64,000 nucleotides of DNA from Rhodanobacter sp. DHB23 (GCF_014842975.1 NZ_JACYXK010000028.1:1-64000), one strand, 5' to 3'. Shown: positions 32,699 through 44,096, counted from the first letter of the stretch. Notes: generated by a model not told the origin, from the letters alone. Translations and numbers: made by a program.

Positions 32699-33046
32699 AT
32701 GAAAGGCATGTTGAAAGGAACCATGATGCTGGGATTGCTGCTTGGACTGGCTGGCTGCGCCACCACCATCGGCAAAGACTTCAACCAAAGTGCAGTCCAA
32801 GGGTTCGTCCCGCATCAAACGACCATGGACCAGGTCATCGCCGCCTTGGGGCAGCCGCAAGAACGGGAAACCGAAAGCGACGGCACCACGCGCCTCCACT
32901 ATCAGGTCATCGTCAGCAAGTCGTCCGTGGGCGATTACGTGCCCTTTGCCCCGGTCAAAGCGAACACGAGCGACAAGGACAGCTATTTGTATTTCGACCG
33001 CAACGGGAAATACCTGCGGGCTGAAAACATCCAGTCAAACCAGTGA
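32699..33046 (+). CDS. BamE/OmlA-like small outer-membrane lipoprotein
   Basis: The 115-aa product has a lipoprotein signal with lipobox GLAGC (Cys20) and a SmpA/OmlA-like domain: FVPHQTTMDQVIAALGQPQ followed by beta strands ending YLYFDRNGKYLRAEN. BamE itself supports beta-barrel assembly, but this copy is separate from the normal gene context and probably has another role. The ATG at 32699 follows CAGGGA. It begins a three-gene plus-strand set with the next two genes, opposite the LuxR regulator. Confidence 0.75.
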   Translation: MKGMLKGTMMLGLLLGLAGCATTIGKDFNQSAVQGFVPHQTTMDQVIAALGQPQERETESDGTTRLHYQVIVSKSSVGDYVPFAPVKANTSDKDSYLYFDRNGKYLRAENIQSNQ

Positions 33047-33058
33047 GGGAGGGATCCC

Positions 33059-33754
33059 ATGAAGCGCACCTTTGCCTTGTTCTTGGCCGTTGTTCTTGCC
33101 GCCTGCTCGAAGTCTCCCGGCGGCGTGTCCGCCGTCCCCGGTGCCGCCTCGAATCTGCCGACCGCAGATCTGAGCACGCCGGACAGCGCTTACGTCCCGG
33201 TCACCCAGGCCCGTCAGGTCTGGGTGATGTATGACGCGCTTTCCGGGGACAAACCCTCCGACATGATGCTCTGGGCCATTGACCCCTCGCTCATGGGGGC
33301 CGATCCCTTTGAGAAGAAAGACAAAGTGGCCCAGCTCCTTCCGCAACTCCATGCAGAGATGGCGACGGCCAAGGATCACCGCTACATCGTGTGGGTAGAC
33401 CACAGCGGACGCCTGGCCCCATACAACTTCGACCACCACGCGTTTGGTTTCGCTTCGGCCCTGATGAACCCGCCCGCCATGGTGACGCACGGGCAAATCG
33501 CCGGGGTCAGCCTCATCGATGTTGCTCCCACGAACACGGCGGCGTTCGAGTGGCTGCGCGTGCCGGACGAAACCCAGGCCAGAGCCATCCAGGCCAGGCT
33601 TTCGGCGGGATGGATCCCGCAGGTGAAGGTCTGGGCCTATGTCCAAGGGGCCACCAAGGTCAAAGGCATCACGCAGGCCCTGCTGGTTCAGATTACGAAG
33701 GTGCAAGTGCTCGACCCGCAAGGCCAGGTCGTGCTGGAACAAACCCAGAAGTAA
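33059..33754 (+). CDS. Lipoprotein of unknown function
   Basis: The 231-aa product begins with a lipoprotein signal, lipobox VLAAC (Cys16), then a proline/serine-rich linker. The body is globular and mixed alpha/beta, with YVPVTQARQVWVMYDALSGD, FEKKDKVAQLLPQLHAEM and a C-terminal ITQALLVQITKVQVLDPQG. I do not recognise the family with confidence. It starts 12 bp after the previous lipoprotein, so the two are likely one operon and act in the envelope. Confidence 0.65.
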   Translation: MKRTFALFLAVVLAACSKSPGGVSAVPGAASNLPTADLSTPDSAYVPVTQARQVWVMYDALSGDKPSDMMLWAIDPSLMGADPFEKKDKVAQLLPQLHAEMATAKDHRYIVWVDHSGRLAPYNFDHHAFGFASALMNPPAMVTHGQIAGVSLIDVAPTNTAAFEWLRVPDETQARAIQARLSAGWIPQVKVWAYVQGATKVKGITQALLVQITKVQVLDPQGQVVLEQTQK

Positions 33755-33823
33755 AGAAGCAAACCGGCACGCCGATGGCATGCCCATTTCGTCCAAGGCC
33801 CAAGGGCCAGAGAGGAGTTCATC

Positions 33824-34204
33824 ATGTCTGACACGATCCAGCTTTCTCCCATGCAGTGGGCCGCGTTGCCCGACATCACCGACGTGCCGCGGTTGGTCGC
33901 CGAGGATCACGCCGTGCTCGATGCCATCCGCGACGTTCTCATCCGCCACGGAGCCTTAGGCAAGTTCGGGGTTCATCTGCTGCACAAGCACTTCGACTTG
34001 GCGGAAGACGAAGTCTTGGTCGAATACACGAACGTCGAAGCCCGCACGCAAGAATGCCGCGTGGAGAAGCGGGTGTCGGATCGCGTCGAACCGCACGACC
34101 GGATCGAAACCATGTGGTCGTTCACGCGCCCAGGTGCGTTGCGGGTCTGTGACCAGCAGTGCGTCGTCAACTGGGGCCATGCCAACCGGCATTACCAGCG
34201 CTGA
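33824..34204 (+). CDS. Hypothetical protein (126 aa)
   Basis: The 126-aa product MSDTIQLSPMQWAALPDITD contains two central histidine-rich turns (GVHLLHKHFDL) and a later CDQQCVVNWGHANRHYQR with two cysteines and histidines, which could bind metal, though this is only a suggestion. There is no signal peptide. GAGGAG lies six bases before the ATG. It follows the lipoproteins by 69 bp and is followed by a strong terminator at 34288, so the three genes probably form one transcript. Confidence 0.6.
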   Translation: MSDTIQLSPMQWAALPDITDVPRLVAEDHAVLDAIRDVLIRHGALGKFGVHLLHKHFDLAEDEVLVEYTNVEARTQECRVEKRVSDRVEPHDRIETMWSFTRPGALRVCDQQCVVNWGHANRHYQR

Positions 34205-34287
34205 CCGCGCATCAAGACGCATGGATATTGCAAGGCTGGGGTGACACGGAAAGTCAGGCGCGCTCGCCGATGCACCGCGAACCTGAG

Positions 34288-34317
34288 GGCCGCTTCCGAT
34301 GGAAGCGGCCTTTTCTT
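34288..34317 (+). terminator. Strong terminator of the island operon
   Basis: A perfect 10-bp stem (GGCCGCTTCC at 34288-34297 and GGAAGCGGCC at 34301-34310) has a 3-nt loop and is followed by TTTTCTTT. It ends the lipoprotein transcript just before the convergent radC gene. Confidence 0.9.
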
Positions 34318-34333
34318 TGTCTGGAAACGCGGG

Positions 34334-34819
34334 CTACATGAGCCCGCGTGCCGCCATGCTGACCGCTTCGCCGGCGGTGACCACCAGGTGATCCAAGACC
34401 CGCACGCCGATCAGCCGCAGCGCGGCGATGAGCTCCTGGGTGATGCTCCGATCCGCTTGGCTGGGTTCGGCCACTCCGCTCGGGTGGTTGTGCGCCAGGA
34501 TGGCGGCACTGGCATTGAGGATCAGCGCGGCGCGCACGACCTCCCGAGGATGGACACTGGCGCCGTCCACCGTGCCAATGAAGAGCCGTTGGCAATCAAG
34601 GATCTGGTGGCGGTTGTCGAGCCAGAGGATGTGGAACTCTTCGTGGAGCAATGCACCCAGGCGCATGCGGAGGAAATCGCTGGCGTCTCGCGGGTTGCCG
34701 ATGCTGCCCTGGCGTTCGAGCTTGGCTCGTAAGAGGGTTTCGGCGGCGAACAGCACGTCATGGTCGGTGATGGGGCCACGGCGTCGGTAGTGGCCATTGC
34801 GGTCTTGGATGAGGCCCAT
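34334..34819 (-). CDS. radC: RadC/JAB-domain protein (MPN-like metalloprotease fold)
   Basis: The 161-aa product is a short RadC: no N-terminal helix-hairpin-helix, but a complete JAB/MPN core with EEFHILWLDNRHQIL near 59-75, VHPREVVRAALILNA, and the metal motif AHNHPSGVAEPSQAD (His-x-His, Asp). Short RadC forms are typical of mobile islands, ICEs and plasmids; the biochemical role is unproven. The ATG at 34819 follows GGGGGAG at good spacing. Confidence 0.88.
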   Translation of the reverse strand: MGLIQDRNGHYRRRGPITDHDVLFAAETLLRAKLERQGSIGNPRDASDFLRMRLGALLHEEFHILWLDNRHQILDCQRLFIGTVDGASVHPREVVRAALILNASAAILAHNHPSGVAEPSQADRSITQELIAALRLIGVRVLDHLVVTAGEAVSMAARGLM

Positions 34820-35300
<481 letters not shown>

Positions 35301-35332
35301 AAAAGTGTCGCGTGGTCTGCGCGAGCCGGCGA

Positions 35333-35361
35333 TTTTACGTGGTGTGCGGGGCCGTGACAAG
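35333..35361 (-). promoter_or_regulatory. Promoter of tRNA-Ser
   Basis: On the minus strand TTGTCA (35356-35361) and TAAAAT (35333-35338) are separated by exactly 17 bp, placing the transcription start about 25 bp before the tRNA. Confidence 0.7.
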
Positions 35362-35396
35362 CGCGGGCGAGCCGGCTTGCCACGGCGGCGGCCGGA

Positions 35397-37769
<2,373 letters not shown>

Positions 37770-38000
37770 GGCAATCTCCTAGGGGAAGTGCAAAAAAGAG
37801 TGGAATGCACGCGCAGCGAAGGCCCGAAGCGGGCTGCAAAGGATTGGTATTGTCCGCTGTCGATGGTGCGTGGCACAAGAAGACCAATGCCAGCCGGCGT
37901 CGCGCCAACTGCATACCACTCAGGTGGCGGTCAAGCGGCGACAGTGTTTTGGCCTTGAGCTAATGTGCATCCAGGCAGGCCTACCGACATCGGACTTCCC

Positions 38001-38816
38001 ATGCAGCGCACGGTTTTCTTCATTTCCGATTCCACCGGCATCACGGCGGAGACGATAGGCAACAGCATCCTCGCGCAGTTCGAGGGGGTGAACTTCGACA
38101 AGCACCGCTTGCCCTTCATCGATGATGCGACCAAGGCCGAGGCGGCCGCACTGCGCATCAAGACGCACTACGCGAAGACCGGCGAGAAGCCCATCGTGGT
38201 CAACACCATGGCGGACCGCGCGCTGTGCGACATCGTGGCCGCCAGCGGCGCGCTGATGCTGGACGTGTTCGCGCCCTTCATCGGGCCGCTGGAGACGGAG
38301 CTGGGCACCAAGCGTTCCGGTGCAGTGAACCGTTCGCATGGCCTGGTCGATTTCGACAAGTACGAGGCGCGCATCAACGCCACCAACTACGCGTTGTCGC
38401 ACGACGACGGCATGGACGTGGACTACGCCCAGGCCGACCTGATCCTGGTCGGCGTGTCGCGCTCGGGCAAGACGCCGACCTGCCTGTACATGGCCTTGCA
38501 TTACGGCGTCAGCGCCGCCAATTACCCGCTCACGGACGAGGATCTGGAAAAACTGGAGCTGCCGGCGCGCCTGCGGCCGTACCGCGACCGCCTGTTCGGC
38601 CTCACCATCGAGCCGGAACGGCTGGCGCAGATCCGCGAGCAGCGCCGTGCCGGCAGCCGCTACGCCACGCTCAAGCAGTGCAAGTGGGAGCTGGAGCAGG
38701 CGGACCGGCTGATGCGCCAGTCCGGCATCCCGTTCCTCAACACCACGCATGTGTCGATCGAGGAGATCGCGAGCAAGATCTTCGAGAAGCTCGGCATCGA
38801 GCGCACCATGTACTGA
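38001..38816 (+). CDS. ppsR: PEP synthase regulatory protein (kinase/pyrophosphorylase)
   Basis: PpsR (DUF299) phosphorylates PEP synthase on a threonine near the catalytic histidine with ADP and reverses this with phosphate. The 271-aa product starts QRTVFFISDSTGITAET and has the P-loop GVSRSGKTP (151-159) plus the DUF299 motif NTTHVSIEEIASKI near the end. The ATG at 38001 is chosen by family start; the frame extends 12 codons upstream. A 231-bp divergent region separates it from ppsA. Confidence 0.96.
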   Translation: MQRTVFFISDSTGITAETIGNSILAQFEGVNFDKHRLPFIDDATKAEAAALRIKTHYAKTGEKPIVVNTMADRALCDIVAASGALMLDVFAPFIGPLETELGTKRSGAVNRSHGLVDFDKYEARINATNYALSHDDGMDVDYAQADLILVGVSRSGKTPTCLYMALHYGVSAANYPLTDEDLEKLELPARLRPYRDRLFGLTIEPERLAQIREQRRAGSRYATLKQCKWELEQADRLMRQSGIPFLNTTHVSIEEIASKIFEKLGIERTMY

Positions 38817-38842
38817 AACCGCAACGGAGCAAGCCGACCATC

Positions 38843-39316
38843 ATGAGTGCCGTACTCGACGACCGCCAGAGCCTGTTGCCGGGACGCTTCGAGTTCCTGA
38901 TGGGCCTGTATGCGGAGAACTACCACCGGCTGGCGCGGCTGTTCGCGCCGCAACAGCTGTCGCCCGGGCGCTATGTCTCCGATGTGGACGACGGACTCGA
39001 CGTGCACCTGCACGTGCAGGAATGCCATCCGTACACGCTGGAGCTCGAGCTGACCTATGGCTTCGTCGATGCGCATACCGGCCAGCGCGCGCCATCCGCG
39101 CAATTGCGCATGTATACCGACGCGCACGTGGCCGAGGCGCTGCACTGCCATCCAGGGCGGCATTTGTGGCAGGTGCTGGGCCCGTTCGCGGCGGCACATA
39201 CGGTGTTCCAGCATCGCCTGCAGATGAACGGCTTTCTCGCACGCTGGCTGGAATACCTGGCGGAGCAGGGACACTCCACGGGAACGTTGCTGCGGGACGC
39301 CGCCGGGCATTTGTAG
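38843..39316 (+). CDS. DUF1249 domain protein (YqiB-like)
   Basis: The 157-aa product matches DUF1249: FEFLMGLYAENYHRLARLF at the N-terminus, VHLHVQECHPYTLELELTYG in the middle and a C-terminal FLARWLEYLAEQGHSTG. Function unknown; E. coli yqiB is a relative. It starts 26 bp after ppsR. Its TAG stop lies in the left arm of the second R2 repeat, so the repeat may set the transcript end. Confidence 0.88.
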   Translation: MSAVLDDRQSLLPGRFEFLMGLYAENYHRLARLFAPQQLSPGRYVSDVDDGLDVHLHVQECHPYTLELELTYGFVDAHTGQRAPSAQLRMYTDAHVAEALHCHPGRHLWQVLGPFAAAHTVFQHRLQMNGFLARWLEYLAEQGHSTGTLLRDAAGHL

Positions 39317-39389
39317 GAGCACCCTGTGCGCGATGGCTCTGGCGCTTGATCGAAGCCCGGAGCCATCGCGCACAGGGTGCGCTCCTGCA
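39312..39389. repeat. Long inverted repeat, family R2, copy 2
   Basis: The left arm begins TTGTAGGAGCACCC and runs through GCGATGGCT; the right arm (39361-39388) is its complement with a 2-base insertion. It is closely similar to the copy at 4187-4260, including the TAG used as stop by the upstream gene. The central spacer differs. Confidence 0.85.
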
Positions 39390-39412
39390 GGCGTTTTCCC
39401 CGCACCAACAAA

Positions 39413-39434
39413 AAAGCCACCCGAGGGTGGCTTT
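39413..39434 (-). terminator. Terminator of the Ala-Glu-Asp tRNA cluster
   Basis: A 9-bp stem (AAAGCCACC at 39413-39421, GGTGGCTTT at 39426-39434) has a CGAG tetraloop and A/T tracts on both sides (AAAAAA before). It follows the minus-strand tRNA-Asp by 12 bases. Confidence 0.85.
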
Positions 39435-39446
39435 CTTGCTTGATCG

Positions 39447-39523
39447 TGGCGGAGCGGACGGGACTCGAACCCGCGACCTCCGGCGTGACAGGCCAGCATT
39501 CTAACCGACTGAACTACCGCTCC
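39447..39523 (-). tRNA. tRNA-Asp (anticodon GTC), copy 2
   Basis: 77 nt with encoded CCA. The anticodon loop CTGTCAC gives GTC. The sequence appears identical to the tRNA-Asp at 19732-19808. It is the last tRNA of a three-gene minus-strand cluster. Confidence 0.97.
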
Positions 39524-39553
39524 ACTTTGTTTACCAGCGTTGCGAGCCAACCT

Positions 39554-39629
39554 TGGCGTCCCCACGGGGATTCGAACCCCGGTCGCCACCGTGAAAGGGT
39601 GATGTCCTAGGCCTCTAGACGATGGGGAC
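39554..39629 (-). tRNA. tRNA-Glu (anticodon TTC)
   Basis: 76 nt with encoded CCA. The acceptor GTCCCCA pairs with TGGGGAC, and the loop CTTTCAC gives anticodon TTC. Confidence 0.97.
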
Positions 39630-39639
39630 GTATTTAGGT

Positions 39640-39715
39640 TGGTGGAGCCAGGCGGGATCGAACCGCCGACCTCCTGCATGCCATGCAGGCGCTCTCCCAG
39701 CTGAGCTATGGCCCC
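39640..39715 (-). tRNA. tRNA-Ala (anticodon GGC)
   Basis: 76 nt with encoded CCA. The acceptor GGGGCCA pairs with TGGCTCC through one G-T pair, and the loop ATGGCAT gives anticodon GGC. It is the first tRNA after the cluster promoter. Confidence 0.96.
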
Positions 39716-39732
39716 GCCGCTGGAAGCCGCAA

Positions 39733-39761
39733 AGAATAGGCAGGGTTCGCATTTCCGTCAA
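39733..39761 (-). promoter_or_regulatory. Promoter of the Ala-Glu-Asp tRNA cluster
   Basis: On the minus strand TTGACG (39756-39761) and TATTCT (39733-39738) are separated by 17 bp. A run of A residues (AAAAAAA) just upstream looks like an UP element. The start lies about 10 bases ahead of tRNA-Ala. Confidence 0.75.
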
Positions 39762-39887
39762 GCTTTTTTTCAAGAAATTTTCACGGGAACGACGAAGCGT
39801 GGATTGCACGCACCACGCGGCGTGGGGCGCGCCGCGCGGAACGCATCGCGATTAAGCTTCGGGCACGGATGTTACGCAGAGGACGAC

Positions 39888-41657
39888 ATGCACGAGATCG
39901 GCTTCATTCGCGACCTCGCCCTGGTGATGCTCGTTGCCGGCGCCACCACGATCCTGTTCCAGCGCCTGCGCCAGCCGGTGCTGCTGGGTTACATCCTGGC
40001 GGGCGTGCTGATCGGTCCGCATACGCCGGGCATGTTGGTGGCCGACGCGCAGGCCATCGACGACATCTCCAACCTTGGCGTGGTGCTGCTGATGTTCACG
40101 CTGGGCCTGGAGTTCAGCGTGCGCAAGTTGCGCGGAGTCGGCATCGGTGTGCTCGTGGTGGCGGTGCTGGAAGTCGGCCTGATGCTGTGGATCGGCACGG
40201 GCCTGGGCCGCTCGTTCGGCTGGAAGGGCGTCGACGCCCTGTTCCTCGGGGCGATCATCGCGCTGTCCTCGACCATGGTGGCCACGCGCACGCTGAAAGA
40301 GGGCGGCAGGCAGGCGCAACCGTTCGCGAAGCTGGTGATCGGATTGCTGGTGGCGGAGGACGTGCTTGCCATCGTGATGCTGACCCTGCTCACCGCGGTG
40401 GCGATGGGCGGCAACGTGCAGGCCGGTACCGCGCTTGCGCTGATCGGCCATCTCGGCCTGTTCGTGGTGGTCGGCATGATCCTGGGCCTGCTGTTGTTGC
40501 CGCGGCTGGTGGACTACGTGGCCGGCTTCGGTCGCGACGAAACCCTGCTGGTGAGCGTGCTCGGCGTCTGCTTCGGTGCCAGCCTGCTTGCCGTGCAGCT
40601 GGGTTTCAGCGTCGCACTGGGCGCTTTCCTCGCCGGAGCGGTGGTGGCCGAGGCGCGCAGCGTGGGGCGCGTGCTGCACCTGGTGGAGCCGTTGCGCGAC
40701 ATGTTCGCGGCGCTGTTCTTCGTGGCGATCGGCCTGAAGATCGACCCGGCCATGCTGTGGCAATACGCGTTGCCGGCGCTGCTGATCGCCGGCGTGGTAG
40801 TGGTGGGCAAGACCCTGGCCTGCAGTGTCGGCATCCTCGCGCTGGGGCACGATGCGCGCACGGCGCTGCGGTCGGGGCTGGGCATGGCGCAGATCGGCGA
40901 GTTCTCGTTCGTGATCGCCACGCTGGGCCTGTCGCTGCATGCGACCAGCGATTTCCTCTATCCCATCGCGGTGGCCGTGTCGGTGCTGTGCATGGCGGCC
41001 TCGCCTTACCTCAATCGTTCGTCGGACCGCCTGGCCAACGGCCTGGCGCGCATCACGCCGCGGCCGCTGCGCGTGTTGTCGGACAGCTACAGCGGCTGGC
41101 TGGAAAACCTCAAGCCGGTGGACGAGAACGCCGTGCTGGCGGCGATGCTGCGCCGCCTGCTGTGGCACATCGCGGTCAACGTGCTGCTGGTGGTCACCCT
41201 GTTCGTGATCGGTGCCTACGTGAATGCGCATGGCTGGGACTGGTTTTCGCGGTTCGGCATCCAGCGCGACCTGCGCCACGCGCTGATCTGGGCCTGTGCG
41301 CTGTTCCTGTCGTTGCCGATGCTGATCGCGGTGTACCGCAAGGCCGAGGCGCTGGGCATGCTGCTGGCCGAACTGGGCATACGCGAGCGCCATACCGGCG
41401 CGTACACGCAGGCGATCCGCAAGGTGCTGGCGCGGATGATTCCGCTGGCCACGCTGTTCGTGCTGGCGCTGCTGGTCAGTGCGCTGGGTTCGGCGATCCT
41501 GCCGCCGCGCGGGGTGGTGCTGTCGCTGCTGGTGGCGGGCGTGGTGCTGGCGGTGGTGCTGTGGCGCACGCTGGTGAAGCTGCACGCGCGCCTGCAGGCG
41601 GCCTTGAAGGAGACGCTGGACAAGCCGGAGCCTCCGGGGCACGGGCGTTCCTCCTGA
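39888..41657 (+). CDS. CPA2-family cation:proton antiporter lacking an RCK domain
   Basis: The 589-aa product has the Kef-type Na/H-exchanger core in its first 385 residues (VVLLMFTLGLEFSVRKL; LSSTMVATRTLKEGG; IGLLVAEDVLAIVML; LGMAQIGEFSFVIA). The usual cytosolic TrkA-N/RCK domain is missing; instead about four more hydrophobic helices follow (about 430-570). It probably exchanges K+ or Na+ for H+ across the inner membrane, but regulation must differ from KefB/KefC. The ATG at 39888 follows GAGGA; the longer frame reads through the tRNA-Ala region. Confidence 0.88.
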   Translation: MHEIGFIRDLALVMLVAGATTILFQRLRQPVLLGYILAGVLIGPHTPGMLVADAQAIDDISNLGVVLLMFTLGLEFSVRKLRGVGIGVLVVAVLEVGLMLWIGTGLGRSFGWKGVDALFLGAIIALSSTMVATRTLKEGGRQAQPFAKLVIGLLVAEDVLAIVMLTLLTAVAMGGNVQAGTALALIGHLGLFVVVGMILGLLLLPRLVDYVAGFGRDETLLVSVLGVCFGASLLAVQLGFSVALGAFLAGAVVAEARSVGRVLHLVEPLRDMFAALFFVAIGLKIDPAMLWQYALPALLIAGVVVVGKTLACSVGILALGHDARTALRSGLGMAQIGEFSFVIATLGLSLHATSDFLYPIAVAVSVLCMAASPYLNRSSDRLANGLARITPRPLRVLSDSYSGWLENLKPVDENAVLAAMLRRLLWHIAVNVLLVVTLFVIGAYVNAHGWDWFSRFGIQRDLRHALIWACALFLSLPMLIAVYRKAEALGMLLAELGIRERHTGAYTQAIRKVLARMIPLATLFVLALLVSALGSAILPPRGVVLSLLVAGVVLAVVLWRTLVKLHARLQAALKETLDKPEPPGHGRSS

Positions 41658-41825
41658 GGGAGTAAACAGACTCTGGAGACGGCTGAACCTTTCCGTGGCT
41701 TGACTGTCGCAACTGGACCCGATTGCAAGCCCGGCACGGGAACCCCACAATGGGCGACCATGCCCCTGCCGTAGGGGCCCGGCCGGCGGTACCGGCATAT
41801 CCATATAGACACGAGGGAGTTCCGA

Positions 41826-42632
41826 ATGAAGCATTTTCTGCGTCCCACGCTGACGGCGGTGGCGATGACCGCGGCGCTGGGCCTGTCGGCGGGCGCGCTC
41901 GCCGCCCAGACGACCGCCAAGGCTGCCCCCAAGGCCGCCAGCGGCACCACCGGCACGGTCGACAAGACCAAGGCCAGCTACGTGGTGGGCTGGGAGATTG
42001 CTTCCCAGGTGCCGCCGATCATGCGTGACGAGCTGGACCCGACCACCGTGGCGAATGCGGTGAAGGCCGCGCTCTCCGGCCAGAAGCCGACCATGAGCGA
42101 GGAAGAGGCCAAGCAGGTGCACGACGCCTTCATGGCCAAGATCAAGGCCAAGTACGAAACCGAGATGGCGCAGGAAGCCGCCAAGAACAAGACCGAGGGT
42201 GACGCCTTCCTCGCCAAGAACAAGACCCAGCCGGGCGTGAAGGTCACCGCCTCGGGCCTGCAGTACCAGGTCATCAGCCAGGGCACCGGCGCCCGCCCGG
42301 GTCCGAGCGACACGGTGAAGATCGACTACACCGGCACCCTCATCGACGGCACCGTGTTCGACGCCTCGTCCAAGCACCCCCATCCGGGCCCGACCGACAT
42401 CCCGTTGGCCAACGTGATCCCGGGCTTCCGCGAAGGCCTGCAGCTGATGCAGGTGGGCGGCCACTACAAGTTGTTCATCCCATCGAGCCTTGCCTACGGT
42501 ACGAATGGGCAGATGCCGGCGATTCCGCCGAACGCCACGCTGATCTTCGACGTGACGCTGGTCAGCACCAAGGCGACGCCTGCCGCTTCCGCCGGCAACG
42601 GCGGTCCGGGTGGCGGCGACAGCGGCCAGTAA
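41826..42632 (+). CDS. FKBP-type peptidyl-prolyl isomerase (FkpA/Mip-like)
   Basis: The 268-aa product has a cleavable signal peptide (about 1-26, ending AGALAAQ), an N-terminal FKBP dimerisation domain (about 45-135: KASYVVGWEIASQ) and a C-terminal FKBP domain (about 145-250: SGLQYQVISQGTG, VKIDYTGTLIDGTVFDAS, IPGFREGLQLM, IPSSLAYG). It folds envelope proteins in the periplasm. The glycine-rich tail is variable. GAGGGA precedes the ATG, and a strong terminator follows. Confidence 0.94.
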   Translation: MKHFLRPTLTAVAMTAALGLSAGALAAQTTAKAAPKAASGTTGTVDKTKASYVVGWEIASQVPPIMRDELDPTTVANAVKAALSGQKPTMSEEEAKQVHDAFMAKIKAKYETEMAQEAAKNKTEGDAFLAKNKTQPGVKVTASGLQYQVISQGTGARPGPSDTVKIDYTGTLIDGTVFDASSKHPHPGPTDIPLANVIPGFREGLQLMQVGGHYKLFIPSSLAYGTNGQMPAIPPNATLIFDVTLVSTKATPAASAGNGGPGGGDSGQ

Positions 42633-42653
42633 GCACGGCCGCAGTAGCTGCAG

Positions 42654-42689
42654 CGAAAGGGCGCGAAGCGATTCGCGCCCTTTCGTTTT
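42654..42689 (+). terminator. Rho-independent terminator after the FKBP gene
   Basis: A perfect 14-bp stem (CGAAAGGGCGCGAA at 42654-42667 and its complement at 42672-42685) has a GCGA tetraloop, followed by TTTT. Confidence 0.93.
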
Positions 42690-42752
42690 CCCGTCGCTGC
42701 AATCTTCGCGCGCTAGAATGCGCGTTCGCGTTTCAGGGAATCGGCACCACAG

Positions 42753-44096
42753 ATGAAAGTCACGATCTTCGGCACCGGCTATGTCGGCCTGGTCACCGGT
42801 GCCTGTCTTGCCGAGATGGGCAACCACGTGGTTTGCGTCGATATCGACGCGGGCAAGGTCGAACGCCTGGCGCGCGGCGAGATCCCGATCTACGAGCCCG
42901 GCCTCGAACCCATCGTCAGGCGCAACCACGCCGACGGCCAGCTCGGTTTCACCACGGACGCCGCGGCCGGCATCGCGCATGGCGACGTGCTCTTCATCGC
43001 GGTGGGCACGCCGCCGGACGAGGATGGCAGCGCCGACCTCAAGTACGTGCTGGGCGTGGCCAGGACCATCGGCCAGCGACTGGCGCGGCATGCCGTGGTG
43101 GTGAACAAGTCCACCGTGCCGGTGGGTACCGCCGACCGCGTGCGCGAGGCGATCGCGGCGGAACTGGCCGCGCGCGGCGTCGAGGTCGGGTTCGACGTGG
43201 TCTCCAACCCCGAATTCCTCAAGGAAGGGGATGCGGTGGAGGACTGCCTGCGTCCCGACCGCATCGTGATCGGCAGTTCCAGCCCGCGCGCGGTGGCCGC
43301 GCTGCGCAAGCTGTACGCGCCGTTCAACCGCAACCACGAGCGCATCGTGGTGATGGACGAGCGTTCCGCCGAGCTGACCAAGTACGCCGCCAACGCGATG
43401 CTGGCGACCAAGATCAGCTTCATGAACGAGATCGCCAACATCGCCGAGCGCGTGGGCGCCGACGTGGAGCAGGTGCGCCAGGGCATCGGCGCCGACCCGC
43501 GCATCGGCTACCACTTCATCTACCCGGGGGCCGGCTACGGCGGCTCGTGTTTCCCCAAGGACGTGCAGGCGCTGGAGCGCACCGCACGCGGGGCGGGTTA
43601 CGAGGCGCGCCTGCTCGGCGCGGTCGAGGCGGTGAACCACGACCAGAAGGCCAAGCTGTTCGAGCTGATCTCGCACCATTTCGAGGGTGAGCTGCGCGGC
43701 AAGACCGTCGCGTTGTGGGGCCTGGCCTTCAAGCCGAACACCGACGACATGCGCGAGGCTTCCAGCCGCCGGCTGATGGAGGCGCTGTGGTCCGCCGGCG
43801 CGCGCGTGCAGGCCTTCGATCCCGAGGCACGCGGGGAAACCCGGCGCATCTACGGCGAGCGCGCCGACCTCGTCCTGTGCGAGCACGCATGGGATGCCTT
43901 GCAAGGTGCCGACGTGCTGGCCATCGTCACCGAATGGAAGGCTTTCCGCAGCCCGGACTTCGCGCGCATCCGCAGCGTGCTGAAGACGCCGGCGATTTTC
44001 GACGGCCGCAACCTTTACGACCCCGCGACGGTGGAAGAGGCCGGCCTGGCGTATTACGGCATCGGCCGTGGCCGCAGCTTGCGGGTGGCGGGCTGA
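42753..44096 (+). CDS. ugd: UDP-glucose 6-dehydrogenase
   Basis: Ugd oxidises UDP-glucose to UDP-glucuronate with two NAD+, feeding polysaccharide and lipid A sugar synthesis. The 447-aa product has the NAD fold [20 protein letters not shown], the STVPVGT motif near 122-128, and catalytic Cys266 in [10 protein letters not shown]. The central [21 protein letters not shown] and C-terminal [14 protein letters not shown] motifs are intact. A TAGAAT at 42714 may be its -10. The stop overlaps slyX by one base. Confidence 0.97.
   Translation: MKVTIFGTGYVGLVTGACLAEMGNHVVCVDIDAGKVERLARGEIPIYEPGLEPIVRRNHADGQLGFTTDAAAGIAHGDVLFIAVGTPPDEDGSADLKYVLGVARTIGQRLARHAVVVNKSTVPVGTADRVREAIAAELAARGVEVGFDVVSNPEFLKEGDAVEDCLRPDRIVIGSSSPRAVAALRKLYAPFNRNHERIVVMDERSAELTKYAANAMLATKISFMNEIANIAERVGADVEQVRQGIGADPRIGYHFIYPGAGYGGSCFPKDVQALERTARGAGYEARLLGAVEAVNHDQKAKLFELISHHFEGELRGKTVALWGLAFKPNTDDMREASSRRLMEALWSAGARVQAFDPEARGETRRIYGERADLVLCEHAWDALQGADVLAIVTEWKAFRSPDFARIRSVLKTPAIFDGRNLYDPATVEEAGLAYYGIGRGRSLRVAG

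Noticed and set aside
41658-41825. Possible riboswitch or structured leader before the FKBP gene
   Set aside because: There is only a small CCCC/GGGG hairpin and no pattern of a known riboswitch.
39852-43904. A 1350-codon open frame on the minus strand opposite the antiporter, FKBP and ugd genes
   Set aside because: It is compositionally odd (rich in His, Arg, Gln) and spans three well-supported genes and a terminator on the other strand. GC-rich codon bias keeps this frame open.
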